Counted from the first letter of the stretch, positions 34,800-47,203 are shown. The stretch is DNA of 64,000 nt from Megaustenia siamemsis (GCA_032433765.1 JAVIAB010000025.1:35920782-35984781); one strand, 5' to 3'. The notes: generated from the letters alone by a model not told the origin. A program made the numbers and translations.

Positions 34800-35635
34800 A
34801 TATAGCAGAAAATGCTAAAGATCTACAACAATTATTTCATGTAATAAACATGACAAGCAAAAAATATGGATTAGATATGGGAGTACGGGGAAATGAAAGG
34901 GCGGACAGGTTGGCTAGCTGCGCTGTCGTTGAGGACGGGCAACCAATGGATCGGACGGACATCATCAATGCCGAGATGTGGGAAGAGCACAGGACTTCGA
35001 CAAACACAGATCCACGGCACTTCTTCGGATGATGGAAATGGGAGTTAAGATGGACACAGCCAGAAATGAGAAACTTAGTGGCCGTGTAAGAAAACTTATC
35101 AACCAACATAGAACTGGAGTCGTCAGTCGCTGGACACTGAGGGAATTGCTGAAGAGGGGATCTGAGCACCTATGGACATGTTCGGAGTGCAAAGATGATG
35201 ACCGCAAATAACTCAATAACTCAATAAAAAGAACTAAAACTATGATCATAAACAAAGAAAATTCTCAAGACCTACAAATAAATATCGAAGTTGAAGGAAT
35301 AAACCTGGAGACAGTTCAGAATTACAACTACCTGGGACATACTATAACCAGTGATGGAAAATGTACAACTGAAATAAACAAAAGAATAGGAATGGAAAAA
35401 AGTAATTTTAATGTCATGAAGAACGTACTAACATCAAAACAAATAACACCAGGGCTAAAACTAAGAATAGCAAAATGTTACATCTTCTCAATATTCCTGT
35501 ATAGTGCAGAAACATGGACATTAGTCAAGAAAACAGAACAGAAAATTAAAGCCTTTGAAATGTGGATCTATAGAAGAATAGGTAGAATTGGATGGAAAGA
35601 AAAGAAAACAAACGATGAAATAAATAGACATTGAT
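34800..35635 (+). pseudogene. LINE B fragment, split by a LINE A insertion
   Basis: 34800-34877 encodes AENAKDLQQLFHVINMTS and KKYGLDM, the stretch just after the RT catalytic block. After the insertion, 35219 onward continues with TKTMIINKENSQDLQI, YNYLGHTITSDGKCTTEI, CYIFSIFLYSAETWTL and MWIYRRIGRIGWKEKKTNDE. The minus-strand LINE B copy (38318 down) has the two parts contiguous, which proves the insertion. The 3' end is cut by the array at 35629. Confidence 0.88.
34878..35218 (+). mobile_element. LINE A 3' fragment inserted in LINE B
   Basis: Starts at GVRGNERADRLASCAVVEDG (the end of RNase H, intact here) and runs to the LINE A stop and an AATAACTCAATAACTCAATAA tail. Homologous to 9767-10122. 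One frameshift lies near 34970. No clear target-site duplication; about six bases of LINE B appear to be lost. Confidence 0.82.
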
Positions 35636-36640
35636 TGTGTTACCCATAAATACTCATTGATTGTTTTACTCAAAAAAAGTCATTGATTGTGCTACCCATA
35701 AATGGTCACTGATTGTGTTACCCATAAATGGTCATTGATTGTGCTACCCATAAATGGTCACTGATTGTGCTACCCATAGATGGTCACTGATTGTGCTACC
35801 CATAAATGGTAACTGATTGTGCTACCCATAAATGGTAACTGATTGTGCTACCCATAAATGGTCATTGATTGTGTTACCCATAAATGGTCATTGATTGTGC
35901 TACCCATAAATGGTCACTGATTGTGCTACCCATAAATGGTCACTGATTGTGCTACCCATAGATGGTCACTGATTGTGCTACCCATAGATGGTCACTGATT
36001 GTGCTACCCATAAATGGTAACTGATTGTGCTACCCATAAATGGTAACTGATTGTGCTACCCATAAATGGTCATTGATTGTGTTACCCATAAATGGTCATT
36101 GATTGTGCTACCCATAAATGGTCACTGATTGTGCTACCCATAAATGGTCACTGATTGTGCTACCCATAGATGGTCACTGATTGTGCTACCCATAAATGGT
36201 AACTGATTGTGCTACCCATAAATGGTAACTGATTGTGCTACCCATAAATGGTCATTGATTGTGTTACCCATAAATGGTCATTGATTGTGCTACCCATAAA
36301 TGGTCACTGATTGTGCTACTTATAAATGGTCACTGATTGTGCAACCCATAAATGGTCACTGATTGTGTTACCCAAAAATGGTCGCTGATTGTGCTACCCA
36401 TAAATGGTCACTGATTGTGTTACCCAAAAATGGTCGCTGATTGTGTTACCCAAAAATGGTCATTGATTGTGTTACCCATAAATGGTCACTGATTGTGTTA
36501 CCCATAAATACTAATTGATTGTTTTATTCATAAAAAGTCATTGAATGTGTTACCCATAAATACGTATTGATTGTGTTACCCATAAATGGTCATTGATTGT
36601 GTTACCCATAAATGGTCAGTGATTGTGTCTTTGATAGATT
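35629..36640. repeat. Minisatellite, 26-bp unit, ~39 copies
   Basis: Core ATAAATGGTCACTGATTGTG then CTACCC or TTACCC. Blocks of about 10 units repeat. It directly truncates LINE B. Confidence 0.96.
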
Positions 36641-36683
36641 TGTCAAGCTGTAAAACCCAGACTATGGATATCTCCCTTTGACG

Positions 36684-36945
36684 ATGTGATGTTGTTGTTG
36701 TTGGTGTTTTGTTGTTGGTGGTCTTTTGTTGTTGTTGGTGTTTTGTTGTTGGTGGTGTTTTGTTGTTGGCGGTCTTTTGTTGTTGTTGGTGTTTTGTTGT
36801 TGGTGGTGTTTTGTTGTTGGCGGTCTTTTGTTGTTGGTGGTGTTTTGTTGTTGGTGGTGTTTTGTTGTTGTTTTGTTGTTGTTGGTTATGGTGGTGTTGT
36901 TGGTGGTGGTGTTTTTGTTCGGTGTGTTGTTTGTTGTCCTTGTTG
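36684..36945. repeat. (TTG)n/(GGT)n compound repeat
   Basis: TTGTTGTTGG-type triplets arranged in an irregular 37-57-bp pattern with GGCGGTCTTT and GGTGGTGTTT. The hydrophobic-looking frames are artefacts. Confidence 0.92.
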
Positions 36946-37009
36946 ATGGTGTTTGCTGTTCGTTGTGTGCTTCAAGAAAAGATCTGTTTTGACTTGCACT
37001 TTTCAACCT

Positions 37010-37480
37010 AACAAATCTGGTCTGAAGACATAAAAATGCTATCTCACCTCGTATGGCCAGACTAGTTCAGAGACTCTCACATGGAGATATAGTATTCCCT
37101 TCATTAGCTGTGATTCACTGATCCCGAAGGACTTGCAACTGAATTCAAATTATTCACTTACGTGCCATCATTGAAATGGTGATGTCAGCTACGTCGTGCC
37201 ACTTTCCTCACTAAAGGATCATTAGCAGTACTAGCAAGCAATCAGTGAATATGACAACTCATAGCTGATTGTCGATGTCACGTTAAGGGAACTGGAAATG
37301 ACTACAACTCTATACATATTTTGTGTGTGACCCGGAGATAGATTCCTCAAACTAAAACTGAAACAAAAAACAAACAACAATAAATAAGTAGGCTACTAGT
37401 AATAGGTATTGATTAGAGAAGGAGAACAAGTTCAGTCTAATAATGTCGCTATGAAGTATGAGACCTCGCGTCGAACGATG
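37010..37480. other. Unique sequence, no gene recognised
   Basis: Single-copy DNA between the triplet repeat and LINE B. No splice-bounded frame or known motif is seen. Confidence 0.5.
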
Positions 37481-37499
37481 CAAACACATAGCAGTTTCA

Positions 37500-39074
37500 C
37501 TTTCATAATCAATGAGTGCCGTCTCCGCATCGAAGGTTGGCTACCATGGAGCGCCATTCCACTCTGTCTCTTGCTTTGATGGTGCAGATTGTTATAGGTT
37601 GACTTGTCCATCTTTTGATGTTACTCGTCCATGTTAGTCTTGGTCTGCCTCTGCCTCTTTTACCTTGTATTTTCCCTTCCAATATTACTTTTATTAGACT
37701 GTTGTGTCTTTTAACATGACCAAAGAATTTCATTTGTCTTGCTCTAATTGTGTTTAGTAATTATTTTTTCATTTTTAGTTGTTTTAAAGCTTCATCGTTT
37801 GTTATCTTTTGTTTCCATCCAATTCTACCTATTCTTCTATATATCCACATTTCAAAGGCTTCAATTTTATGTTCCGTTTTCTGGTCTAATGTCCATGTTT
37901 CTGCACCATACAGGAATATTGAGAAGATGTAACATTTTGCTATTCTTAGTTTTAGTCCTGATGTTAGTATATTTTTCATGGCATCGAAATTACTTTTTGC
38001 CATACCTATTCTTTTACTTATTTCAGTTTTGCATTTTCCATCATTGGTTATAGTATGTCCAAGGTAGTTGTAGCTGTGAACTGACTCTAGATGCATTCCT
38101 TCAACTTTGATATTTAATTGTAGGTCTTGAGAATTTCCTTTGTTTATGATCATAGTTTTAGTCTTTTTGATATTCATATCTAGTCCATATTTTTTGCTTG
38201 TTGTGTTTATCACATTAAGTAATTGTTGTAGATCTTTAGGATTTTCTGCTAGTAGTACAGTATCATCAGCATATCTTAGGTTATTCATTATCTTCCGATT
38301 AATGTTTAGGCCGGGCATCTCAGTGATGTTTTTAAAGATTTGTTAAGTGTATAAATTGAACAAGCTTGGTGATAGGATGCATCCTTGTCTTACTCCTCAT
38401 TTTATATCAATGGGTATAGAGTTCTCCTTGTTATATTTTGTTATTGCTGTTTGCTCCCAGTACAAATTACATATCAGTCATATGTCTGTGTCATCCAGAT
38501 TTATATCTTTTAGGCAGTCTATAAGTTGATTATGGTGTATTCTATCAAATGCTTTGGTGTAGTCTATAAAGCAGGCATATATTGGTTTGTTTACTTCTAT
38601 GTACTTTTTGATCAATGTCCTCATGCTAAATATGGCTTCTTTTGTCCCGCTGTTTTTCCTGAATCCGAATTGCTGCTCATCTAGTTCATTATTAATTTTA
38701 TTCTGAATCCTTCCTTGTATAACTTTTAGTAAAATTTTGGTTACCTGGCTCATTAGGCTTATTGTTCAAAAATCGCTGCATTCAACTGCACCATTCTTTT
38801 TAGGCAATGCAATAAAAGTTGATGTTTTTAGTTCATTTGGTATGTATCCTGTATGGTATATGTCATTGCATATGTCTGTGATCACTGCAATGCCCAAATC
38901 TTCTAGTGCCTGTATCATCTCTATCTGTATATTGTCAGGTCCTGCTGCTTTTCCCTTTTTCATTGTTTTTATAGCTTTTTCTACTTCAGATTTCAGGATT
39001 CTCTTACACATCAAGATACCACTAAAATCAGCCGTATGTAGGGGTGAATGACAGAGAGAGGTGGTGAAAGACAC
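37500..39074 (-). pseudogene. LINE B: nearly complete RT to C-terminus
   Basis: Minus strand, 5' to 3': ILKSEVEKAIKTMKKGKAAG and TFIALPKKNGAVECSDF (RT fingers), then LDEQQFGFRKNSGTKEAIF, the palm motif FIDYTKAFDRIHHNQL with catalytic Asp, GVRQGCILSPSLFNLYT, LRYADDTVLLAENPKDLQ (catalytic Asp pair), YNYLGHTITNDGKCKTEI, IFLYGAETWTL, MWIYRRIGRIGW, KFFGHVKRHNS and GKRGRGRPRLTWTSNIKRW, with a stop near 37509. Frames change near 38755, and two stops lie around 38345-38390. The endonuclease is missing, so this is a 5'-truncated copy. The layout fits RTE-like LINEs. It is the best reference for family B in the window. Confidence 0.9.
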
Positions 39075-39104
39075 CGTTTCTTTGACTGCAGGTAGGGGAA
39101 GTTA

Positions 39105-39592
39105 ACAACAAAACAAATAACAGTAGGGCTGAAACGAAGAATAGCAAAATGTTACATCTTCTCAATATTTCTGTATGGCGCAAAAACATGGACATTAGAC
39201 AAGAAAACGGAACATAAAATTGAAGCCTTTGAAATGTGGATTTATAGAAGAATAGGTAGAATTGGATGGGAAGAAAAGAAAACAAGCGATGAAGTTTTAA
39301 AACAACTAAAAAAAAAAAAAACCTGTAAACACAATTAGACTCTAGAGCAAGACGAATGAAATGTTTTGGTCATGTTAAAAGACACAACAGCCTAATAAAA
39401 GTAATATTGGAAGGGAAATACAAGGTAAAAGAGGCAGAGGCAGACCAAGACTAACATGGACGATTAACATCAAAAGATGGACAAGTCAACCTATGACAAT
39501 CTGCACCATCAAAGCAAGAGACAGAGTGGAATGGTGATCCATGTTAGCCAACGTTCGTTGAGGAGTCGGCACTCAATGATGATGATGATGAG
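39105..39592 (+). pseudogene. LINE B 3' end, inverted relative to its neighbour
   Basis: Plus-strand copy of the family B end: RIAKCYIFSIFLYGAKTWTL, MWIYRRIGRIGWEEKKTSDE, a poly-A slip near 39302, then HNSLIKVILEG and the R-G-R-G-R-P-R-L-T-W segment. It ends CACTCAATGATGATGATGATG. Together with 37500-37960 it forms an inverted repeat of about 450 bp. Confidence 0.88.
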
Positions 39593-39677
39593 GGGAAGTA
39601 ATAATGAAGGCTACAGGGTACGTTGGTTTGAATGTACACGACATGTCTAGTCGCCATCGTCTCGTTGATTTCACGCC

Positions 39678-42395
39678 GTGTTTGTTGTTGGTAAGTCCGT
39701 TGTTTATAGGACATTGCTGTTGTTGGTGTTGGTAAGTCCGTTGTTTATAGGACATTGCTGTTGTTGGTGTTGGTAAGTCCGTTGTTTATAGGACATTGCT
39801 GTTGTTGGTGTTGGTAAGTCCGTTGTTTATAGGACATTGCTGTTGTTGGTGTTGGTAAGTCCGTTGTTTATAGGACATTGCTGTTGTTGGTGTTGGTAAG
39901 TCCGTTGTTTATAGGACATTGCTGTTGTTGGTGTTGGTAAGTCCGTTGTTTATAGGACATTGCTGTTGTTGGTGTTGGTAAGTCCGTTGTTTATAGGACA
40001 TTGCTGTTGTTGGTGTTGGTAAGTCCGTTGTTTATAGGACATTGCTGTTGTTGGTGTTGGTAAGGCCTTTGTTTATAGGACATTGCTGTTGTTGGTGTTG
40101 GTAAGGCCTTTGTTTATAGGACATTGCTGTTGTTGGTGTTGGTAAGTCCGTTGTTTATAGGACATTGCTGTTGTTGGTGTTGGTAAGGCCTTTGTTTATA
40201 GGACATTGCTGTTGTTGGTGTTGGTAAGGCCTTTGTTTATAGGACATTGCTGTTGTTGGTGTTGGTAAGGCCTTTGTTTATAGGACATTGCTGTTGTTGG
40301 TGTTGGTAAGGCCTTTGTTTATAGGACATTGCTGTTGTTGGTGTTGGTAAGTCCGTTGTTTATAGGACATTGCTGTTGTTGGTGTTGGTAAGGCCTTTGT
40401 TTATAGGACATTGCTGTTGTTGGTGTTGGTAAGGCCTTTGTTTATAGGACATTGCTGTTGTTGGTGTTGGTAAGGCCTTTGTTTATAGGACATTGCTGTT
40501 GTTGGTGTTGGTAAGTCCGTTGTTTATAGGACATTGCTGTTGTTGGTGTTGGTAAGTCCGTTGTTTATAGGACATTGCTGTTGTTGGTGTTGGTAAGGCC
40601 TTTGTTTATAGGACATTGCTGTTGTTGGTGTTGGTAAGGCCTTTGTTTATAGGACATTGCTGTTGTTGGTGTTGGTAAGGCCTTTGTTTATAGGACATTG
40701 CTGTTGTTGGTGTTGTTGACAGTTGAGTCCGTTGTTTATAGGACATTGCTGTTGTTGGTGTTGTTGACAGTTGAGTCCGTTGTTTATAGAACATTGCTGT
40801 TGTTGGTGTTGTTGACAGTTGAGTCCGTTGTTTATAGAACATTGCTGTTGTTGGTGTTGGTAAGTCCTTTGTTTATAGGACATTGCTGTTGTTGGTGTTG
40901 GTAAGTCCTTTGTTTATAGGACATTGCTGTTGTTGGTGTTGTTGAGTCCGTTGTTTATAGGACATTGCTGTTGTTGGTGTTGTTGACAGTTGAGTCCGTT
41001 GTTTATAGAACATTGCTGTTGTTGGTGTTGGTAAGTCCGTTGTTTATAGAACATTGCAGCTTGCTGTTGTTGGTGTTGTTGACAGCTGAGTCCGTTGTTT
41101 ATAGGACATTGCTGTTGTTGGTGTTGGTAAGTCCTTTGTTTATAGGACATTGCTGTTGTTGGTGTTGTTGACAGTTGAGTCCGTTGTTTATAGATCATTG
41201 CTGTTGTTGGTGTTGTTGACAGTTGAGGCCGTTGTTTATAGAACATTGCTGTTGTTGGTGTTGGTAAGTCCGTTGTTTATAGAACATTGCTGTTGTTGGT
41301 GTTGTTGACAGTTGAGTCCGTTGTTTATAGAACATTGCTGTTGTTAGTGTTGGTAAGTCCGTTGTTTATAGAACATTGCTGTTGTTGGTGTTGGTAAGTC
41401 CGTTGTTTACAGAACATTGCTGTTGTTGGCGTTGTTGACAGTTGAGTCCGTTATTTATAGAACATTGCTGTTGTTGACAGTTGAGTCCGTTATTTATAGA
41501 ACGTTAGTGTTGTTGACAGTTGAGTCTGTTATTTATTGAACATTGCTGTTGTTGGTGTTGTTGGCAGTTGAGTCTGTTATTTATAGAACATTGCGGTTGT
41601 TGACAGTTGAGTCTGTTATTTATAGGACATTGCTGTTGTTAGTGTTGGTAATTCCATTATTTATAGAACATTGCTGTTGTTGGTGTTGTTGACAGTTGAG
41701 TCTGTTATTTATTGAACATTGCTGTTGTTGGTGTTGTTGACAGTTGAGTCCGTTATTTATTGAACATTGCTGTTGTTGGTGTTGTTGACAGTTGAGTCTG
41801 TTATTTATAGAACATTGCGGTTGTTGGTGTTGTTGAGAGTTGAGTCCGTTGTTTATAGGACATTGCTGTTGTTGGCGTTGGTGACAGTTGAGTCCGTTAT
41901 TTATAGGACATTGCTGTTGTTGGTGTTGTTGACAGTTGAGTCCGTTATTTATTGAACATTGCTGTTGTTGGTGTTGTTGACAGTTGAGTCCGTTATTTTT
42001 TGAACATTGCTGTTGTTGGTGTTGTTGACAGTTGAGTCCGTTGTTTATAGGACATTGCTGTTGTTGGTGTTGGTGACAGTTGAGTCCGTTATTTATAGGA
42101 CATTGCTGTTGTTGGTGTTGTTGACAGTTGAGTCCGTTGTTTATAGAACATTGCTGTTGTTGGTGTTGTTGACAGTTGAGTCCGTTGTTTATAGGACATT
42201 GCTGTTGTTGGTGTTGTTGACAGTTGAGTCCGTTGTTTATAGGACATTGCTGTTGTTGGTGTTGGTGACAGTTGAGTCCGTTATTTATAGGACATTGCTG
42301 TTGTTGGTGTTGTTGACAGTTGAGTCCGTTATTTATAGAACATTGCTGTTGTTGGTGTTGTTGACAGTTGAGTCCGTTATTTATAGAACATTGCT
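39678..42395. repeat. Minisatellite, 41-bp and 48-bp unit types, first block
   Basis: Units share ACATTGCTGTTGTTGGTGTT. The 41-bp type continues GGTAAGTCCGTTGTTTATAG; the 48-bp type continues GTTGACAGTTGAGTCCGTTA. The 41-bp type fills 39678-40690, and the two mix afterwards. The 41-bp units each contain GGTAAGT, a consensus 5' splice site. Confidence 0.97.
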
Positions 42396-42762
42396 GGGTA
42401 ATTTCCTAGTTTGATCAGATATATTATTTCAGTTTGAAAGAGTGATGTCCCCTAAAATATGTCTGCCAAAATACAGTGGTTCTACGCATTCTTGGCGTTG
42501 GGGTCGATCAGAAGATCATAATTAGGCCGAGTGGCGTCGTTTTTGTCACGCGTTATAATATATTTATAAATATTTAACACTAAAGCTAAACCTAACCCCT
42601 GGACCCAACGCCCAATCAACAGATACTCCGAAATGATTACATGCCAGCGTAATGACCCCAACGCCAAGAATGCGTAGAACCACTGTATTTTGGCAGACAT
42701 ATTTTAGAGGACATCACTCTTCCAACTGAAATAATATATCTGATCAAACTAGGAAATTACCC
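42396..42762. mobile_element. Foldback MITE, copy 1 (367 bp)
   Basis: Terminal inverted repeats of about 110 bp start GGGTAATTTCCTAGTTTGAT and end with the reverse complement, leaving a ~145-bp centre. It is flanked by ATTGCT on both sides (6-bp target-site duplication, or 4-bp TTGC if the outer T/A pair belongs to the repeat). No transposase is encoded, so it is a non-autonomous DNA transposon. It sits inside the minisatellite. Confidence 0.9.
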
Positions 42763-43832
42763 ATTGCTGTTGTCTGTTGTTGGTGTTGTTGACAGTTGAG
42801 TCCGTTATTTATAGAACATTGCTGTTGTTGGTGTTGTTGACAGTTGAGTCCGTTATTTATAGAACATTGCTGTTGTTGGTGTTGTTGACAGTTGAGTCCG
42901 TTATTTATTGAACATTGCTGTTGTTGGTGTTGTTGACAGTTGAGTCCGTTGTTTATAGAACATTGCTGTTGTTGGTGTTGTTGACAGTTGAGTCCGTTAT
43001 TTATTGAACATTGCTGTTGTTGGTGTTGTTGACAGTTGAGTCCGTTATTTATTGAACATTGCTGTTGTTGGTGTTGTTGACAGTTGAGTCCGTTATTTAT
43101 AGGACATTGCTGTTGTTGGTGTTGTTGAAAGTTGAGTCCGTTGTTTATAGGACATTGCTGTTGTTGGTGTTGGTGACAGTTGAGTCCGTTATTTATAGGA
43201 CATTGCTGTTGTTGGTGTTGTTGACAGTTGAGTCCGTTATTTATTGAACATTGCTGTTGTTGGTGTTGTTGACAGTTGAGTCCGTTATTTATTGAACATT
43301 GCTGTTGTTGTGTTGTTGACAGTTGAGTCCGTTGTTTATAGGACATTGCTGTTGTTGGCGTTGGTGACAGTTGAGTCCGTTATTTATAGGACATTGCTGT
43401 TGTTGGTGTTGTTGACAGTTGAGTCCGTTGTTTATAGAACATTGCTGTTGTTGGTGTTGTTGACAGTTGAGTCCGTTGTTTATAGGACATTGCTGTTGTT
43501 GGTGTTGTTGACAGTTGAGTCCGTTGTTTATAGGACATTGCTGTTGTTGGTGTTGTTGACAGTTGAGTCCGTTGTTTATAGGACATTGCTGTTGTTGGTG
43601 TTGTTGACAGTTGAGTCCGTTATTTATATAGAACATTGCTGTTGTTGGTGTTGTTGACAGTTGAGTCCGTTGTTTATAGGACATTGCTGTTGTTGGTGTT
43701 GTTGACAGTTGAGTCCGTTGTTTATAGGACATTGCTGTTGTTGGTGTTGTTGACAGTTGAGTCCGTTATTTATAGAACATTGCTGTTGTTGGTGTTGTTG
43801 ACAGTTGAGTCCGTTATTTATAGAACATTGCT
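42763..43832. repeat. Minisatellite, 48-bp unit, second block
   Basis: Same 48-bp type as the block to the left. The first unit carries the unusual CTGTTGTCTGTTGTTGG, which recurs after the second MITE. Confidence 0.97.
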
Positions 43833-44199
43833 GGGTAATTTCCTAGTTTGATCAGATATATTATTTCAGTTTGGAAGAGTGATGTCCCCTAAAATATGTC
43901 TGCCAAAATACAGTGGTTCTACGCATTCTTGGCGTTGGGGTCGATCAGAAGATCATAATTAGGCCGAGTGGCGTCGTTTTTGTCACGCTTTATAATATAT
44001 TTATAAATATTTAACACTAAAGCTAAACCTAACCCCTGGACCCAACGCCCAATCAACAGATACTCCGAAATGATTACATGCCAGCGTAATGACCCCAACG
44101 CCAAGAATGCGTAGAACCACTGTATTTTGGCAGACATATTTTAGGGGACATCACTCTTCCAACTGAAATAATATATCTAATCAAACTAGGAAATTACCC
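43833..44199. mobile_element. Foldback MITE, copy 2 (367 bp)
   Basis: Same length as copy 1, with about four substitutions. Both flanks match copy 1, including the array variants on either side, so this copy arose by duplication of an array segment of about 1.44 kb rather than by a second transposition. Confidence 0.9.
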
Positions 44200-45560
44200 A
44201 TTGCTGTTGTCTGTTGTTGGTGTTGTTGACAGTTGAGTCCGTTATTTATAGAACATTGCTGTTGTTGGTGTTGTTGACAGTTGAGTCCGTTATTTATAGA
44301 ACATTGCTGTTGTTGGTGTTGTTGACAGTTGAGTCCGTTATTTATTGAACATTGCTGTTGTTGGTGTTGTTGACAGTTGAGTCCGTTATTTATAGAACAT
44401 TGCTGTTGTTGGTGTTGTTGACAGTTGAGTCCGTTATTTATTGAACATTGCTGTTGTTGGTGTTGTTGACAGTTGAGTCTGTTATTTATAGAACATTGCG
44501 GTTGTTGGTGTTGTTGACAGTTGAGTCCGTTATTTATAGAACATTGCTGTTGTTGGTGTTGTTGACAGTTGAGTCCGTTATTTATAGAACATTGCTGTTG
44601 TTGACAGTTGAGTCCGTTATTTATAGAACATTGCTGTTGTTGACAGTTGAGTCCGTTATTTATAGAACATTGCTGTTGTTAGTGTTGTTGACAGTTGAGT
44701 CCGTTATTTATTGAACATTGCTGTTGTTGGTGTTGTTGACAATTGAGTCTGTTTTTTATAGAACATTGCTGTTGTTGGTGTTGTTGACAGTTGAGTCCGT
44801 TATTCATAGAACATTGCTGTTGTTGGTGTTGTTGACAGTTGAGTCCGTTATTTATAGAACATTGCTGTTGTTAGTGTTGGTAAGTCCATTATTTATAGAA
44901 CATTGCTGTTGTTAGTGTTGGTAAGTCTGTTATTTATAGAACATTGCTGTTGTTAGTGTTGGTAAGTATGTTATTTATAGAACATTGACAACATTGCTGT
45001 TGACGAGTGTTGTTGGTGTGGTAAGTCCATCAGTTATTTATATATAATGGAACACTGCTGTTGTTGGTGAATGTGTTATATATATATATATAACATTGCT
45101 GTTGTTAGTGTTGGTAAGTCCGTTATAGAACATTGCTGATGTTAGTGTTGGTAAGTCCGTTATAGAACATTGCTTATGTTATTGTTGGTAAGTCCATTAT
45201 AGAACATTGCTGATGTTAGTGTTGGTAAGTCCGTTATAGAACATTGCTGATGTTAGTGTTGCTAAGTCCGTTATAGAACATTGCTGATGTTAGTGTTGGT
45301 AAGTCCGTTATAGAACATTGCTGTTGTTAGTGTTGGTAAGTCCTTTATAGAACATTGCGTTTGTTAGTGTCATGTAAGTCCATTATAGAACATTGCTGTT
45401 GTTAATGTTGGCAAGTCCGTTTTAGAACATTGCTGTTGTTAGTGTTGGTAAATCCTTCATAGAACATTGCTTTTGTTAGTTTTGGTGAGTCCATTATAGA
45501 ACATTGCTTTTGTTAGTGTTGGTGAGTCCGTTATAGAACATTGCTGTTGTTGTTATTGAG
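44200..45560. repeat. Minisatellite, 48-bp unit decaying to 33-41-bp units, third block
   Basis: Regular to about 44880, then GTTAGTGTTGGTAAGTCC units that shorten and lose TTTATAG. A TATATATATATATA run lies near 45075-45090. Confidence 0.95.
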
Positions 45561-45654
45561 TCTGTTATTGAACATTGCTGACTTTTATATTGTTGTTGTT
45601 TTTATTGTTGTTGTGTTGTTAAGGTCATTATAAAACATTGCTGTTGTTGTTGTG

Positions 45655-47203
45655 GTCCTATATCTCCTATATAAAGCTGTCACCATACACTGTGTTCTCC
45701 TATATAAAACTATCACCATACACTGTGTTCTCCTATATAAAACTGTCACCATACACGGTGTTCTCCTATATGAAGCTGTCACCATACACTGTGTTTTCCT
45801 ATATAAAGCTGTCCCCATACACTGTGTTCTCCTATATAAAGCTGTCACCATACACTGTGTTCTCCTATATAAAGCTGTCACCATACACTGTGTTCTCCTA
45901 TATAAAACTGTCACCATACACTGTGTTCTCCTATATAAAACTATCACCATACACTGTGTTCTCCTATATAAAACTGTCACCATACACGGTGTTCTCCTAT
46001 ATGAAGCTGTCACCATACACTGTGTTTTCCTATATAAAGCTGTCCCCATACACTGTGTTCTCCTATATAAAGCTGTCACCATACACTGTGTTCTCCTATA
46101 TAAAGCTGTCACCATACACTGTGTTCTCCTATATAAAGCTGTCACCATACACTGTGTTCTCCTATATAAAGCTGTCACCATACACTGTGTTCTCCTATAC
46201 GAAGCTGTCACCATACACTGTGTTCTCCTATACGAAGCTGTCCCCATACACTGTGTTCTCCTATATAAAGCTGTCACCATACACTGTGTTCTCCTATATA
46301 AAGCTGTCACCATACACTGTGTTCTCCTATATAAAGCTGTCACCATACACTGTGTTCTCCTATATAAAGCTGTCACCATACACTGTGTTCTCCTATATAA
46401 AGCTGTCACCATACACTGTGTTCTCCTATATAAAGCTGTCACCATACACTGTGTTCTCCTATATAAAGCTGTCACCATACACTGTGTTCTCTTATATAAA
46501 GCTGTCCCCATACACTGTGTTCTCCTATATGAAGCTGTCACCATACACTGTGTTCTCCTATATAAAGCTGTCCCCATACACTGTGTTCTCCTATATAAAG
46601 CTGTCACCATACACTGTGTTCTCCTATATAAAGCTGTCACCATACACTGTGTTCTCCTATATAAAGCTGTCACCATACACTGTGTTCTCCTATACGAAGC
46701 TGTCCCCATACACTGTGTTCTCCTATATAAAGCTGTCCCCATACACTGTGTTCTCCTATATAAAGCTGTCACCATATACTGTGTTCTCCTATATAAAGCT
46801 GTCACCATACACTGTGTTCTCCTATACGAAGCTGTCCCCATACACTGCGTTCTTCTATATGAAGCTGTCCCCATACACTGTGTTCTCCTATATAAAGCTG
46901 TCCCCATACACTGTGTTCTCCTATATAAAGCTGTCCCCATACACTGTGTTCTCCTATATAAAGCTGTCACCATACACTGTGTTCTCCTATATAAAGCTGT
47001 CACCATATACTGTGTTCTCCTATATGAAGCTGTCCCCATACACTGTGTTCTCCTATATAAAGCTGTCCCCATACGATGTGTTTTCCTATATAAAGCTGTG
47101 CCCATACGATGTGTTCTCATATATGAAGCTGTCACCATACACTGTGTTCTCCTATATAAAGCTGTCCCCATACGCTGTGTTCTCCTGTATGAAGCTGTCA
47201 CAA
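45655..47203. repeat. Minisatellite, 33-bp unit, ~47 copies, TATA-rich
   Basis: Core CTCCTATATAAAGCTGTCAC and CATACACTGTGTT. Because 33 is divisible by three, three frames stay open for more than 520 residues; none is a gene. Most units hold TATATAAAG, a TATA-box match on the plus strand, ending about 255 bp upstream of the copine start. Confidence 0.97.
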
